Below, one piece after another: positions 49,120 to 57,368 of a stretch of 64,000 nucleotides of DNA. Position 1 is the stretch's first letter, and each line of letters begins with the position of its first letter. The translations under genes and the position numbers were made by a program. The DNA is from Methylobacterium organophilum (GTDB lineage Bacteria; Pseudomonadota; Alphaproteobacteria; Rhizobiales; Beijerinckiaceae): contig NZ_BPQV01000004.1 of the NCBI RefSeq assembly GCF_022179465.1, positions 62,001 to 126,000 of the forward strand. The letters run 5' to 3'. Under the pieces are notes generated by a model. The model had not been told where the DNA came from. It made no database searches and worked only from the letters and a program-made list of their open reading frames with translations.

Positions 49120-49142
49120 CCGCGCCGCGCCTCCGCAACCGA

Positions 49143-49194
49143 CCCGAAACCCGGCCCGGGACGTGCCCACGTCCCGGGCCGGCTGCGTTTCGGG
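49143..49194. terminator. Large bidirectional hairpin between convergent genes
   Basis: CCGGCCCGGGACGTG (49151-49165) pairs perfectly with 49168-49182, and CCCGAAAC (49143-49150) pairs with GTTTCGGG (49187-49194) across a 4-base bulge, giving about 23 bp of stem. No T-tract. It most likely ends both the hyu operon and iclR transcripts. Confidence 0.65.
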
Positions 49195-49235
49195 TTGATC
49201 GGAACGGTCGGGCGCTTCCCGAGTCGCCCTTGGCC

Positions 49236-50093
49236 TCAGCGGCCGTGGCGCCAGCCGAGGTCGAGGGAGATCGAGTGGGCGGCATGCCCGATCTGCTCGC
49301 GCAGGGTCTCCCGGCGCGCGTCGCTCTTCAGGAGATTCTTGCGGAAGACGAAGCAGAGCGCGGCCACGGTCTGTCCCGTCGCGTCGCGGATCGGCGCCGC
49401 CATCGAGGCGGCGAAGAGCTGAACGTCGCCGACGGTGAGGGCGAAATCCGAGGCCCGCACCTCCTCCAGGATCGCCCGCACTGCCACGGGATCCGTCACC
49501 GTCTCCGGCGTCAGGCGCTCAAGGGGGCGGGCGAGATAGGCGTCGATGAAGGCGGGCGGCTCATTGGCCAGCAGCACATGCCCCTTCGAGGCGCAGTGCA
49601 GCGGGAAGTGATAGCCGTAATGCGCCTTGGTGATGTCCTCATCGACATGCTGGTGCGAGTAGATCACCACCGATTGCCAGCCGATCCGCTCGACCACCTG
49701 CAGGGCGATTCCGTCCAGCTCGGAGAGCTTGGCGAGGTAGGGCGTCGCCGCCGTCAGCACCCGGTGATTCGACAGGTAGGCCGAGCCGATATGCCAGAGC
49801 CGCGGTCCGATCTGGTAGCGGCTGGTTTCGGGATCGCGGCGCAGGAACTGCGCCTTCTCGAGCTGGACGATCGTGCGGTGGACGGTGGCCCAGGGCAGAT
49901 CGAGGGCCCGGGTGACGTCGACGACACGGGCCGGCGCCTGGGCGAGCAGCTCCAGCACGGCGAAGGAGCGGTCCATGCCGCGCAGGGAGCCGGGATCGAT
50001 GGCCGAGGGGAGGGCGCCCTTCGGGGCCGGCGCCTCGGACGCAGCCTGATCCGCGGCGGCCTTGCGCCCCCGCTGCTTGCTCTGTGCCGTCAT
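49236..50093 (-). CDS. IclR-family transcriptional regulator
   Basis: A 285-residue IclR protein: N-terminal winged helix-turn-helix (SFAVLELLAQAPARVVDVTR then ALDLPWATVHRTIVQLEKAQ) and a C-terminal effector domain with YQIGPRLWHIGSAY, HYGYHFPLHCASKGHVLLAN and a late SMAAPIRDATGQTVAALCF. The ATG at 50093 (AAGGA six bases upstream) is chosen. A longer frame starting at a TTG at 50144 would begin inside the palindrome at 50134-50152, which is more likely its operator. It lies between the hyu operon and the uptake/hydroxylase genes and probably controls both and itself. Confidence 0.92.
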   Translation of the reverse strand: MTAQSKQRGRKAAADQAASEAPAPKGALPSAIDPGSLRGMDRSFAVLELLAQAPARVVDVTRALDLPWATVHRTIVQLEKAQFLRRDPETSRYQIGPRLWHIGSAYLSNHRVLTAATPYLAKLSELDGIALQVVERIGWQSVVIYSHQHVDEDITKAHYGYHFPLHCASKGHVLLANEPPAFIDAYLARPLERLTPETVTDPVAVRAILEEVRASDFALTVGDVQLFAASMAAPIRDATGQTVAALCFVFRKNLLKSDARRETLREQIGHAAHSISLDLGWRHGR

Positions 50094-50133
50094 GGGATCC
50101 TTCACGCCGCGTGCGATCGCGTCCGCGAGATCT

Positions 50134-50152
50134 GTATCCGACAAACGGATAC
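50134..50152 (-). promoter_or_regulatory. Palindromic operator, copy 2 (iclR promoter)
   Basis: Minus strand: GTATCC-GTTTGTC-GGATAC, perfect 7-bp arms (GTATCCG / CGGATAC). It lies about 41-59 bases before the iclR ATG and overlaps a possible -10 GATACA (TTCACG-N17-GATACA), the same geometry as at hyuA. Indicates autoregulation. Confidence 0.7.
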
Positions 50153-50277
50153 GGCCGTGAAGGTCGCGCCGGCGGATTTCCTGCGACGGATCCGTTCCGG
50201 TGCCCGGATCCGCGCCATGCGTTCGGCCCTGGCTGGGAGCCAGGGCCGGTGGGGTGTGCGGTGAAGTCCGCGCCGTC

Positions 50278-51246
50278 TCAGAAGATGTGCACGGAGACGC
50301 CGGCGAGGAAGGTCTTTTCTTCGGCGCCCGGGACGTTGTTCTGGTTGGTGCCGAACTTGTTCATCCAGTACTGGAAGCCGACGAAGGCATCGAGCTTGCC
50401 GGGCTGGCCCCAGACGAGCTTGCCCACGTCGAGCACGAGGTTGGTGCGCGACAGGAACTCGAGCTCGGTCTTGGCCCCGAAGCCGTCCTTGCCCTTGGGC
50501 AGGTTGACGTTGTTGAAGCCGGCGAGGCTGAGCGGCAGACCGGTGAAGGCCAGCGGGAAGTTGTAGACCAGCTCGAAATGCGGCACCGCGTCGAACTCGA
50601 CGCTGCGGAAGGGCTCGGCCACGATGCCGTTGCGATTCCACTCCTTCTGGACATACACGCCGAGGTTCATGAAACCGGCGGGCACGTCGAAGGAGAAGAC
50701 CGCGCCGGCGAGCAGCTTACGGACTTCCGGACCGAACTGGGTGTTCTTGGTGTTGGCGTCGAAGCCGTAGCCGAGCGAGATGTTCTTGAGAACGCCGGGA
50801 ACGCTGAAGGCCTTGGTGTTGAAGACCTCGTTGCCGCCGAGCGTGCCGCGGTAGAGGCCGTAGGCTTCCGTCGCGCCGTAATCGTAGAGGGCGAAACGCG
50901 GAGCGCCGGTGCCGGCGGGATCCTGCGAGCCGGACTGCAGGATGTCGAGGGAGAAGAAGTTGGTGCCGTAGGCCCAGGCATCGGCGTGCGAGATGTTGAG
51001 CACGTTCTTCGGGATCGAGCGGCCCGCGAGGGAATTGCCGGCCCGGCCGCCGGTGACGCCCGGCTCGCGCGCATCCGCCAGGTAGAAGTAGCTCACCTGG
51101 GTGTCGGAGAAGAGGAAGAAGGACGGGGCGGCGGCCGGCGCGGGCGGAGCCTCCTTCTTCGGCAGGTCCGCGGCCATGGCAGCACACGCGCAGGTAGCAG
51201 CCGCGACGAAAGATACAAACTTTGATACGAAAAGATGAGCTGACAT
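50278..51246 (-). CDS. Tsx-like outer-membrane channel protein
   Basis: A 322-residue exported protein with a signal peptide ending near residue 25 (CACAAMAADLP) and a beta-barrel-like remainder of alternating strands ending in Phe (VSVHIF). Patterns such as NISHADAWAYGTNFFSLDIL, ISLGYGFDAN and LDAFVGFQYWMNKFGTNQ resemble the nucleoside-specific channel Tsx/OmpK family. This is a pattern-based call. The next gene encodes a BMP-family binding protein whose known ligands are nucleosides, which fits a joint uptake route for a purine-like compound. Confidence 0.65.
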   Translation of the reverse strand: MSAHLFVSKFVSFVAAATCACAAMAADLPKKEAPPAPAAAPSFFLFSDTQVSYFYLADAREPGVTGGRAGNSLAGRSIPKNVLNISHADAWAYGTNFFSLDILQSGSQDPAGTGAPRFALYDYGATEAYGLYRGTLGGNEVFNTKAFSVPGVLKNISLGYGFDANTKNTQFGPEVRKLLAGAVFSFDVPAGFMNLGVYVQKEWNRNGIVAEPFRSVEFDAVPHFELVYNFPLAFTGLPLSLAGFNNVNLPKGKDGFGAKTELEFLSRTNLVLDVGKLVWGQPGKLDAFVGFQYWMNKFGTNQNNVPGAEEKTFLAGVSVHIF

Positions 51247-51566
51247 GTTGGGCAGTCCCCTCGGCTAATGCCAGAGAACTATTTTCCGACTCCAAAGATC
51301 AGTCAACGATGAGTTCCCGAACATCTCGAAGAGCAACATCGATTAAAGCGATCGTTGCACAAATATCACTGAAAGATTGTGCACAATCTATCGAGATATA
51401 ATGGTTGCAACCGGCCGTTATTTCCGGTCGCCGGTGCTCTGGTCTGCAATTTGGCACCCTAGCCTCCGAGGCCCCCGGGGACTAATGCCGCTCCGGCATC
51501 AATCCTGTCTTTCGGGGTTCGGCGCAGATGGACGCTGGTGCATGTCCCGTGCCGGCGCGTCGTCCT
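51247..51566. other. Intergenic, AT-rich upstream region of the Tsx-like gene
   Basis: 51260-51420 is AT-rich compared with its surroundings and should hold the promoter of the Tsx-like gene. It contains imperfect repeats around TTGTGCACAATCTATCGAG. No copy of the GTATCC-N7-GGATAC palindrome is seen here. Confidence 0.4.
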
Positions 51567-51662
51567 TCAGAAGCCGTAGCCGACGGTGAAGGACTGGGCG
51601 AGCCGATACTCGACACCGGCGCAGATCGCGAAGCCGTCGAACGACTTCGGCACTCCCGTCAG
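51567..51662 (-). pseudogene. Possible C-terminal remnant of an outer-membrane beta-barrel gene
   Basis: The minus-strand frame ending at 51567 finishes SFDGFAICAGVEYRLAQSFT then VGYGF and a stop. This is an amphipathic terminal beta-strand pattern ending in the C-terminal Phe typical of barrel proteins. No matching upstream barrel sequence continues in frame, so it could be a leftover of a porin gene, or chance. Confidence 0.25.
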
Positions 51663-51774
51663 GCAGAGAGCGGGCGACGCCCCAGACGAACCGCGCATCG
51701 AAAACACCGAAATCCGTCCAAGAAACAAAGGGCAGGGAGCGCCGCCGGCAGGGCCGGCGGCGCGGGCGGAGGGA

Positions 51775-52860
51775 TCAGCGCTGGGTGACGACGCCGGGGA
51801 GGAACCAGTCCATCTTCCAGAGCTCGGCATCGCTGAGAACCTTGCCCTCAGGCACCCGCTCGACACCGTCCCGATCCTTGAGGGGGCCGGCGAAGATCTG
51901 CTTGCCGTCGATGAGCGCCTGACGCTCCGCCATGATCCTGTCGACCGCCGCCTTGGGCACGGCCGGGCCGCAGCAGGCGATGTCCGGACCGCCCTCCTTG
52001 ATGGACAGGAAGGCGCCGAAGGGGCGCGGCTCCCAGGTGCCGGCTTTGATCTTCTCGATCGTGGGCACGAAGTAGCGCTCCCAGTACCAGACCGAGGAGC
52101 ACTGGGTCGCCGTCGGCGCGAATTCGCGCATGTCGCGGTGATGGCCGGTGGCGAAGATGCCCTTCTCCTGGGCCACGATCTGCGGGGTCGGCGTGTCGAC
52201 ATGCTGGCCGATCGCATCCATGCCCTGGCCGATCAGGGCCGCGGCGGCGGCCCGCTCCTTCACCGGATCCTTCCAGGCGCCGGTATAGACCGCGGTCGTG
52301 ACGGCGTTGGGGTTCGTCAGCCGGGCACCGAGTTCGTAGGCATTGATCGTCCAGTTGACGATGCCGAACGGGTTGGCGGCGACGAAGCCGATCTTGCCGC
52401 TCTTGGAGGCCGCGCCGGCGGCCATGCCGCAGAGGTAATGCGTCTCGTAGGTGCGGCCGTAGAAGGATTCGAGGTTGGGGCCGGTGGTCGTGCCCGAACC
52501 GTTCACGAAGGCGACCTTCGGATACTTCTCCGACAGCTCCTTGAAGGTGTCGGAGAAGGCATAGGCGGTGCCGATGATGATGTTGTAGCCGCGCTTGATG
52601 AACAGCTCGGCGGCCGGCCGGATCGAGGTCGCGGTCTCCTGGATGTTCTCCACCACCGGGATCGTGATGCCGAGGGCCTTCTCCGTGCGCTGCCGGGCCT
52701 CGTCCATGGCCTGGGACCAGCCGCCGTCGTTCTTGGGCCCGAACAGGATCATGGCGACCTTGGGCTCGCCCTCGAGCTTGAACGGGGCGGCGGAGGCGGC
52801 CGGGGCTTGGCCGGCAACAGCCAGGCCGAGGGCCGCGCAGGCGGCAACGCGTCGGATCAT
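51775..52860 (-). CDS. BMP-family (PnrA/TmpC-like) ABC transporter substrate-binding protein
   Basis: A 361-residue periplasmic binding protein. The signal peptide (about 1-25, ending AAS-AAP) has no lipobox. The mature part shows the BMP pattern: PKVAMILFGPKNDGGWSQAM, then GYNIIIGTAYAFSDTFKELS, YPKVAFVNGSGTT, YLCGMAAGAASKSGKIGFVA and WKDPVKERAAAAALIGQGMD. Known relatives bind nucleosides or related purines for NupPQ-type ABC importers. No permease or ATPase gene lies next to it, so the membrane part must be elsewhere. It stands between the Tsx-like gene and the molybdenum hydroxylase operon. Confidence 0.9.
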   Translation of the reverse strand: MIRRVAACAALGLAVAGQAPAASAAPFKLEGEPKVAMILFGPKNDGGWSQAMDEARQRTEKALGITIPVVENIQETATSIRPAAELFIKRGYNIIIGTAYAFSDTFKELSEKYPKVAFVNGSGTTTGPNLESFYGRTYETHYLCGMAAGAASKSGKIGFVAANPFGIVNWTINAYELGARLTNPNAVTTAVYTGAWKDPVKERAAAAALIGQGMDAIGQHVDTPTPQIVAQEKGIFATGHHRDMREFAPTATQCSSVWYWERYFVPTIEKIKAGTWEPRPFGAFLSIKEGGPDIACCGPAVPKAAVDRIMAERQALIDGKQIFAGPLKDRDGVERVPEGKVLSDAELWKMDWFLPGVVTQR

Positions 52861-53064
52861 GTGATGTGTCCCCTTGTCCTCGCCGGCCGTGGGTCGGACC
52901 CTGTTCTTCGATGGGCGGACGCGGCCGATTGTTCGGCAGCGTGCCGGAATCCCAGGCCAGCCTATCGCCCCCCCGCACGGGGACCCAATGCCGTCTGGGC
53001 GGCGGGCGATGCCCGCCCGGCATCGTGCCGCGGGCCGGCTCCGCTCCGGATCCGAGGGCCGCGC

Positions 53065-55452
53065 TCACGCGCCGGCGAGGGCGGCGTGGATCATGCTCGG
53101 CGTGATCGGCACGTGCCGGAACGGCCCGGCCCCGAGGGGCCGCAGCGCGTCCTCGATGGCGGAGGCGACCACCGAACCGACCGGGATGCAGCCCGCCTCG
53201 CCCACGCCCTTCACGCCGAGCGGGTTGAGGGGGGAGGGCGTCTCGAGATGCAGGATCTCCACCGGCGGCACCTCCGTGGCGTAGGGCACCAGGAAGTCGA
53301 CGAAGTTGGCGTTGACCGGGTTACCCTCCGCATCGAACTCGATGCGCTCGTAGAGGGCACCGCCGAAGCCCTGGGCGATGCCGCCCATGACCTGGCCCTC
53401 GACGATGGTCGGGTTGATCATGGTGCCGCAATCGTGGACGCAGACGTAGCGCAGCACCTTCACCGCGCAGGTCTCGGGATCGACCTCGAAGAGGCCGCCA
53501 TGGACGCCGTAGGCCCAGGTGGCGCAGGGCGGGCTGTAATAGTCCGTCGCCTCCAGGCCCGGATGCTCGCCCGGGCGGAGGGCCGGGCCGTCGTGTCGGC
53601 TCGCCGGGGCGAACTGGGTCGCCGCCTTGGCTGCCTCGTTGAAGGCGTAGCGCAGGGGATTGGTCGCCGTGGCGATCGCCGCCAGCGACACGCTGCGGTT
53701 GGTGCCCCGCGCCCAGGCGGCGCCGTCGCGCAGGTCGATGTCCTCGCGGTCGACCTCCAGCATGTTGGCGGCGGCCTCGATGGTCTTGGCCCGCACGATC
53801 GCCGCCGATTGGTGGATGGCGTTGCCGGAGACCACCGCCGCCCGGCTCGCGAAAGTGGCCACCCCCCAGTCATAGGCCTTGGTGTCGCCCTCCACGACGA
53901 TCACGTCCTCGACGGCGACGCCGAGCTGGTCGGCCACGATCTGGGCGAAGACGGTGTCGTGCCCCTGCCCCTGCGAGGTCAGACCGGTATTGACGGAGAC
54001 CTTGCCGGTGATCGGCTGGATGCGGACATGGCCGCCCTCGTAAGGGCCGAGGCCGGTGCCCTCGACATAGAAGGCGAGGCCCAGGCCGAGATAGCGACCC
54101 TGGGCCCGCGCCCGCTCCTGCTCCGCCGGAAAGGCTTTGGCGTCGAGCCGCTCCTCCAGCATGGCGAGCGCCCGGTGATACTGGCCGCTGTCGAGGCTGA
54201 CCGGCAGGCCGTCGGCGAAGAGCAGGCCCTCGCGCAGCACCGGGAATTCGTGGTCGGCGACGAGGTTGCGGCGGCGCACCTCGAAGCGGTCGAGGCCGAG
54301 TTCGTCGGCGAGCTGGTCGATCGCCCGCTCGATGGCGAAGTTCGCCTGGGGCCGGCCGCAGCCGCGATAGGGCGTGACCGGGACCGTCGGCGTGTAGACG
54401 CAGCGGAAGGCCACGTCGATGTTCGGGATCCGGTAGGGGCCAGCGATCGAGGTCGAGGCGACCTGGGGGATCGCGATGCCGTAGGGGATGAAGGCCCCGG
54501 TATCGTGCAGGAAGACGTCGCGCAGGCCGAGGATCGTGCCGTCCTTGCGGGCGAACAATTCGATCTCGTGGATCTGCGTGCGCTCCTGCGAGGAGCCGAT
54601 GAAGTTCTCGCGCCGGTCCTCGATATACTTGACCGGGCGGCCGAGCTGGCGCGCGGCCATCGGCACCAGCAGCTCGTCGGGATAGAACTGGTAGACCTTC
54701 TGGCCGAAGCCGCCGCCGACATCGGGGGCGATGACCCGGACCTTGTCCTCGTCGATCCCGAGGATCGAGGCCAGCGCCCCGCGCACGGAGATCGGCGCCT
54801 GGGTGCCGTCCCAGACCGTCAGCTCGCCGGTGACCGGGTCATGGACCGCGGCCACGGCGCGGCATTCCATCGGCGCGGCGGTGGAGCGGTCGACCTGCAC
54901 GCGGATGCGGGTGACGTGCTCCGCCTGCGCGAAAGCCGTGGCCGGGTCCCCGCAGATCTGGCGAAAATCGGCGGCGACATTGTTGGGGTGCCCGGCATGG
55001 ACCAGCGGCGCCCCGTCCGCCACCGCCCGCTCCAGATCGAGCTCGACGGGCAGCGGGTCGTACTCGACCCAGACCAGGGTGGCGGCGTCCTCCGCCGTGT
55101 AGCGGTCGACGGCCACCACCATCGCCACCGGCTGGCCGACATGGAACACGTCCTCCCGGGCGAGCGGCCGCTGCGTGCGCGGATCCATCATCGAGGGATG
55201 CGGGATGAGCTGCGGCAGCTCCAGATCGAGGGCGCCGATGTCGTCGCAGGTATAGACCGCGCAGACGCCCGGCATGGCCTTCGCCTCCGCCGTGTCGACC
55301 GACAGGATCTTCGCCCGGGCGAAGGGGCTGCGCACGAAAGCGACGTGCAGCGGATGGGCGAGCGGAATGTCGTCGACGAAGGAGCCTTCGCCGCGCAGGA
55401 GCTTGGGATCGATGTTGCGCTTGATCCGGGAACCGAAGGTGCGGGTCGACAT
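53065..55452 (-). CDS. Molybdenum hydroxylase large (molybdopterin) subunit
   Basis: A 795-residue xanthine-dehydrogenase/CoxL-family subunit. The start RIKRNIDPKLLRGEGSFVDD is typical; later come DVGGGFGQKVYQFYPDELLV and PVTPYRGCGRPQANFAIERA. This is the form II loop, since the CO-dehydrogenase loop with selenylated Cys (AYRCSFR) is absent. GLTSQGQGHDTVFAQI and LGVKGVGEAGCIPVGSVV carry the catalytic Glu. It hydroxylates a heteroaromatic or purine/aldehyde carbon with water. The true start is ATG 55452, two bases after the Fe-S subunit gene. Confidence 0.93.
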   Translation of the reverse strand: MSTRTFGSRIKRNIDPKLLRGEGSFVDDIPLAHPLHVAFVRSPFARAKILSVDTAEAKAMPGVCAVYTCDDIGALDLELPQLIPHPSMMDPRTQRPLAREDVFHVGQPVAMVVAVDRYTAEDAATLVWVEYDPLPVELDLERAVADGAPLVHAGHPNNVAADFRQICGDPATAFAQAEHVTRIRVQVDRSTAAPMECRAVAAVHDPVTGELTVWDGTQAPISVRGALASILGIDEDKVRVIAPDVGGGFGQKVYQFYPDELLVPMAARQLGRPVKYIEDRRENFIGSSQERTQIHEIELFARKDGTILGLRDVFLHDTGAFIPYGIAIPQVASTSIAGPYRIPNIDVAFRCVYTPTVPVTPYRGCGRPQANFAIERAIDQLADELGLDRFEVRRRNLVADHEFPVLREGLLFADGLPVSLDSGQYHRALAMLEERLDAKAFPAEQERARAQGRYLGLGLAFYVEGTGLGPYEGGHVRIQPITGKVSVNTGLTSQGQGHDTVFAQIVADQLGVAVEDVIVVEGDTKAYDWGVATFASRAAVVSGNAIHQSAAIVRAKTIEAAANMLEVDREDIDLRDGAAWARGTNRSVSLAAIATATNPLRYAFNEAAKAATQFAPASRHDGPALRPGEHPGLEATDYYSPPCATWAYGVHGGLFEVDPETCAVKVLRYVCVHDCGTMINPTIVEGQVMGGIAQGFGGALYERIEFDAEGNPVNANFVDFLVPYATEVPPVEILHLETPSPLNPLGVKGVGEAGCIPVGSVVASAIEDALRPLGAGPFRHVPITPSMIHAALAGA

Positions 55453-55454
55453 GA

Positions 55455-55997
55455 TCAGGCTTCCCCTCGGCGGACCGCGAGGCGCTCGGCCGCCTGGCGA
55501 TAGGCGGCGACGATGGTCTGGTAGCCGGTGCAGCGGCAGAGATTGCCGGAGAGCACGTCCCGGATGCCCTCCTCGGAGAGGTCGACCGGCTGCCCGGATT
55601 CGAAGTGGCTCAGGATGTTCATGATGAAGCCCGGTGTGCAGTAGCCGCATTGCAGGGCGTGGCAGTCGCGGAAGGCCTCCTGCAGCGGGTGCAGGGTGCC
55701 GTCCTCGGCGGCGACCGATTCGATGGTGCGCAGCTCCGTCCCGTTGGCCTGCACCGCCAGGGTGAGGCAGGAGCGGGCGGACTTGCCGTCGATCATCACC
55801 GTGCAGGCGCCGCAGACGCCGTGCTCGCAGCCGACATGGGTGCCGGTGAGGCCGAGCTCGTGCCGCAGGAAATCCGAGAGCAGCATGCGCAGGCTGACCT
55901 CGCGCTCGACCGCCTCGCCGTTGACGGTGAGGGCGACGCGGATCGTGGGATCGTCCGAGGTGACGGGAAACTGGCGCCGGGCCTTTGCGCGGGACAT
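55455..55997 (-). CDS. Molybdenum hydroxylase [2Fe-2S] subunit
   Basis: A 180-residue small subunit with both clusters visible: plant-ferredoxin type CEHGVCGACTVMIDGKSARSC near residues 58-78 and the four-helix C..C...C.C pattern CGYCTPGFIM...GNLCRCTGYQTIV near 117-160. It carries electrons from molybdenum to FAD. The N-terminus has a short extension (SRAKARRQFPVTSDD) before the core. Middle gene of FAD-FeS-Mo order. Confidence 0.96.
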   Translation of the reverse strand: MSRAKARRQFPVTSDDPTIRVALTVNGEAVEREVSLRMLLSDFLRHELGLTGTHVGCEHGVCGACTVMIDGKSARSCLTLAVQANGTELRTIESVAAEDGTLHPLQEAFRDCHALQCGYCTPGFIMNILSHFESGQPVDLSEEGIRDVLSGNLCRCTGYQTIVAAYRQAAERLAVRRGEA

Positions 55998-56009
55998 GGG
56001 AATCGTGCC

Positions 56010-56867
56010 TCAGGAAGCGCGGGAGAGGGCGCCCGCCACGGCCCGCCGGACGAGGCCGGCGAGGAGGTGGCGGCGGTATCCCGTTGTGGCGTGGAGATCG
56101 TCGGGGGCGGTGACCGCCGCCTTGGCCGCCTCGGCCGCGGCGCGGATCGCACCCTCGGAGAGGTCGCTGTCCGACAGGAGCGCTTCCGCCGCCTCCAGGC
56201 GAACGGGGCGGGCGGCGATGCCGCAGGCGGCGAGGGAGACCGCGTGGCGGACCGTGCCGCGCCGGATCACCGCGCCGACCGCGGCGACCGCGTAGTCGCC
56301 CCGGCGGCGGGCGAATTCCTCGAAGGCCCAGCCGGCCCCCTCGGGCAGGACCGGGAAGCGCGCCTCCGTGACGATCTCGTCCTGGCGGCGGGACGTGGTC
56401 ATGTGGAACGCGAAGAAGTCCCGCGCCGCGATCTCGCGCCGTCCTTCCGGCCCCTGCGCGACCACGCTGCCATCGGTGAGCAGCAGCAGCATCGGCATCT
56501 CGGCGGCGGCATCGGCGTGGCAGAGGCTGCCCACCACGGTGCCGCGGTTGCGGATCGGGATATGGGCGACATGGGCCATCACCGCGCGGATGAGCGGGTT
56601 CGCCCGATGCGCCTCGGCGCTGAGCTCCAGCTCCCGGTGGCGCACCATGGCGCGGACCGTGATCCGGCCCTCGCCCACCGTGATCCCCCGCAGGCCCTCG
56701 ACATGCTGGATGTCGACGAGGCGGCCGGGGGCGGCGAGCCGCAGGTTCATCGCCGGGACGAGGCTCTGGCCGCCGGCCAGCACCATCGCGCCGGGATCCC
56801 CGGCCAGCAGGGCGATCGCCTCGTCGAGCGTCCGCGGCGCGTCATATGCGAACAGAGACGGTTTCAT
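56010..56867 (-). CDS. Molybdenum hydroxylase FAD subunit
   Basis: A 285-residue medium (CoxM/XdhA-like) subunit: MKPSLFAYDAPRTLDEAIAL, FAD motif MVLAGGQSLVPAMNLRLAAP, the second FAD motif RNRGTVVGSLCHADAAAEMP, and the CO_deh_flav_C domain FEEFARRRGDYAVAAVGAVI. The ATG at 56867 is the family start. First gene of the three-gene operon, 130-170 bases downstream of two palindromic operators and a TTGACA promoter. Confidence 0.94.
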   Translation of the reverse strand: MKPSLFAYDAPRTLDEAIALLAGDPGAMVLAGGQSLVPAMNLRLAAPGRLVDIQHVEGLRGITVGEGRITVRAMVRHRELELSAEAHRANPLIRAVMAHVAHIPIRNRGTVVGSLCHADAAAEMPMLLLLTDGSVVAQGPEGRREIAARDFFAFHMTTSRRQDEIVTEARFPVLPEGAGWAFEEFARRRGDYAVAAVGAVIRRGTVRHAVSLAACGIAARPVRLEAAEALLSDSDLSEGAIRAAAEAAKAAVTAPDDLHATTGYRRHLLAGLVRRAVAGALSRAS

Positions 56868-56998
56868 GGCCTGTTCCGGTCTTCTCGCGGCATGAGCGGA
56901 CAGTCTTCGCAAGCTTTCGCATGGAAGCCCGATGCCCGGAACCGCATCGCCCACAAACGAGCAGGATGCCCAAAACGGCGGCATCGCTGCTCATTTGT

Positions 56999-57017
56999 TT
57001 ATCCGTATAGTGGATAT
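56999..57017 (-). promoter_or_regulatory. Palindromic operator, copy 4 (hydroxylase operon, downstream site)
   Basis: Plus strand reads TTATCC-GTATAGT-GGATAT: the same half-site and 7-base spacing as the other three copies. Its centre is 20 bp (two helical turns) from copy 3 at 57019-57037, so two repressor dimers could bind side by side. Confidence 0.65.
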
Positions 57018-57018
57018 G

Positions 57019-57037
57019 ATATCCTCGATTAGGATAC
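57019..57037 (-). promoter_or_regulatory. Palindromic operator, copy 3 (hydroxylase operon, -10 site)
   Basis: Plus strand reads ATATCC-TCGATTA-GGATAC. It covers the -10 box of the promoter at 57031-57058. Confidence 0.7.
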
Positions 57038-57058
57038 GTTACCACTTTGCCCTGTCAA
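57031..57058 (-). promoter_or_regulatory. Promoter of the molybdenum hydroxylase operon
   Basis: Minus strand: perfect -35 TTGACA (57058-57053), 16 bases, then TATCCT (57036-57031). The -10 lies inside operator copy 3, so bound regulator would block polymerase. Confidence 0.6.
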
Positions 57059-57368
57059 TCTCTCCAGTACTTCGAGGAAGGGATTTTTCTCTGCGGGCAC
57101 CCAGCGCGGCGCGAGGCCCCGAGGCTGGAGCGGCCCGCGGCATTCCCGGCCGAGGCGGCCGATCGGAACGGCCATCGCTCGCGCCGAACCGGTCTGCCCT
57201 TCGGCGAAGGGAGCTCTAGCAAGAGCGGGACCGACTCGCTTTTCCCCGGCTTCCCGCTGGCTCACGCTCCGCCCGGCCTCGCGCGACGAAGCGGCAGCCG
57301 AGGGACCGGACCGGGCGGCATGCGGCCCGCTCCCGGCGAGGCGCGCGGCATCCACGACTGAAATTTCC
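57059..57368. other. Intergenic region, about 310 bp
   Basis: Short overlapping frames exist on both strands, but none has a ribosome binding site together with a recognisable or hydrophobic product. I see no supported gene. Confidence 0.4.

Noticed and set aside
50094-50144. TTG start of iclR at 50144
   Set aside because: It would begin inside the palindromic operator; the ATG at 50093 has a better ribosome binding site.
53065-55503. Plus-strand frame of over 1300 residues covering 51586-55503
   Set aside because: It is antisense to the binding-protein and hydroxylase genes, with the His/Arg/Gly/Leu-rich composition typical of GC shadows.
53065-55997. CO dehydrogenase as the identity of the molybdenum hydroxylase
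   Set aside because: The large-subunit loop is form II-like (PYRGCGRPQ) rather than the AYRCSFR loop of true CO dehydrogenase, despite the nearby CoxG homologue.
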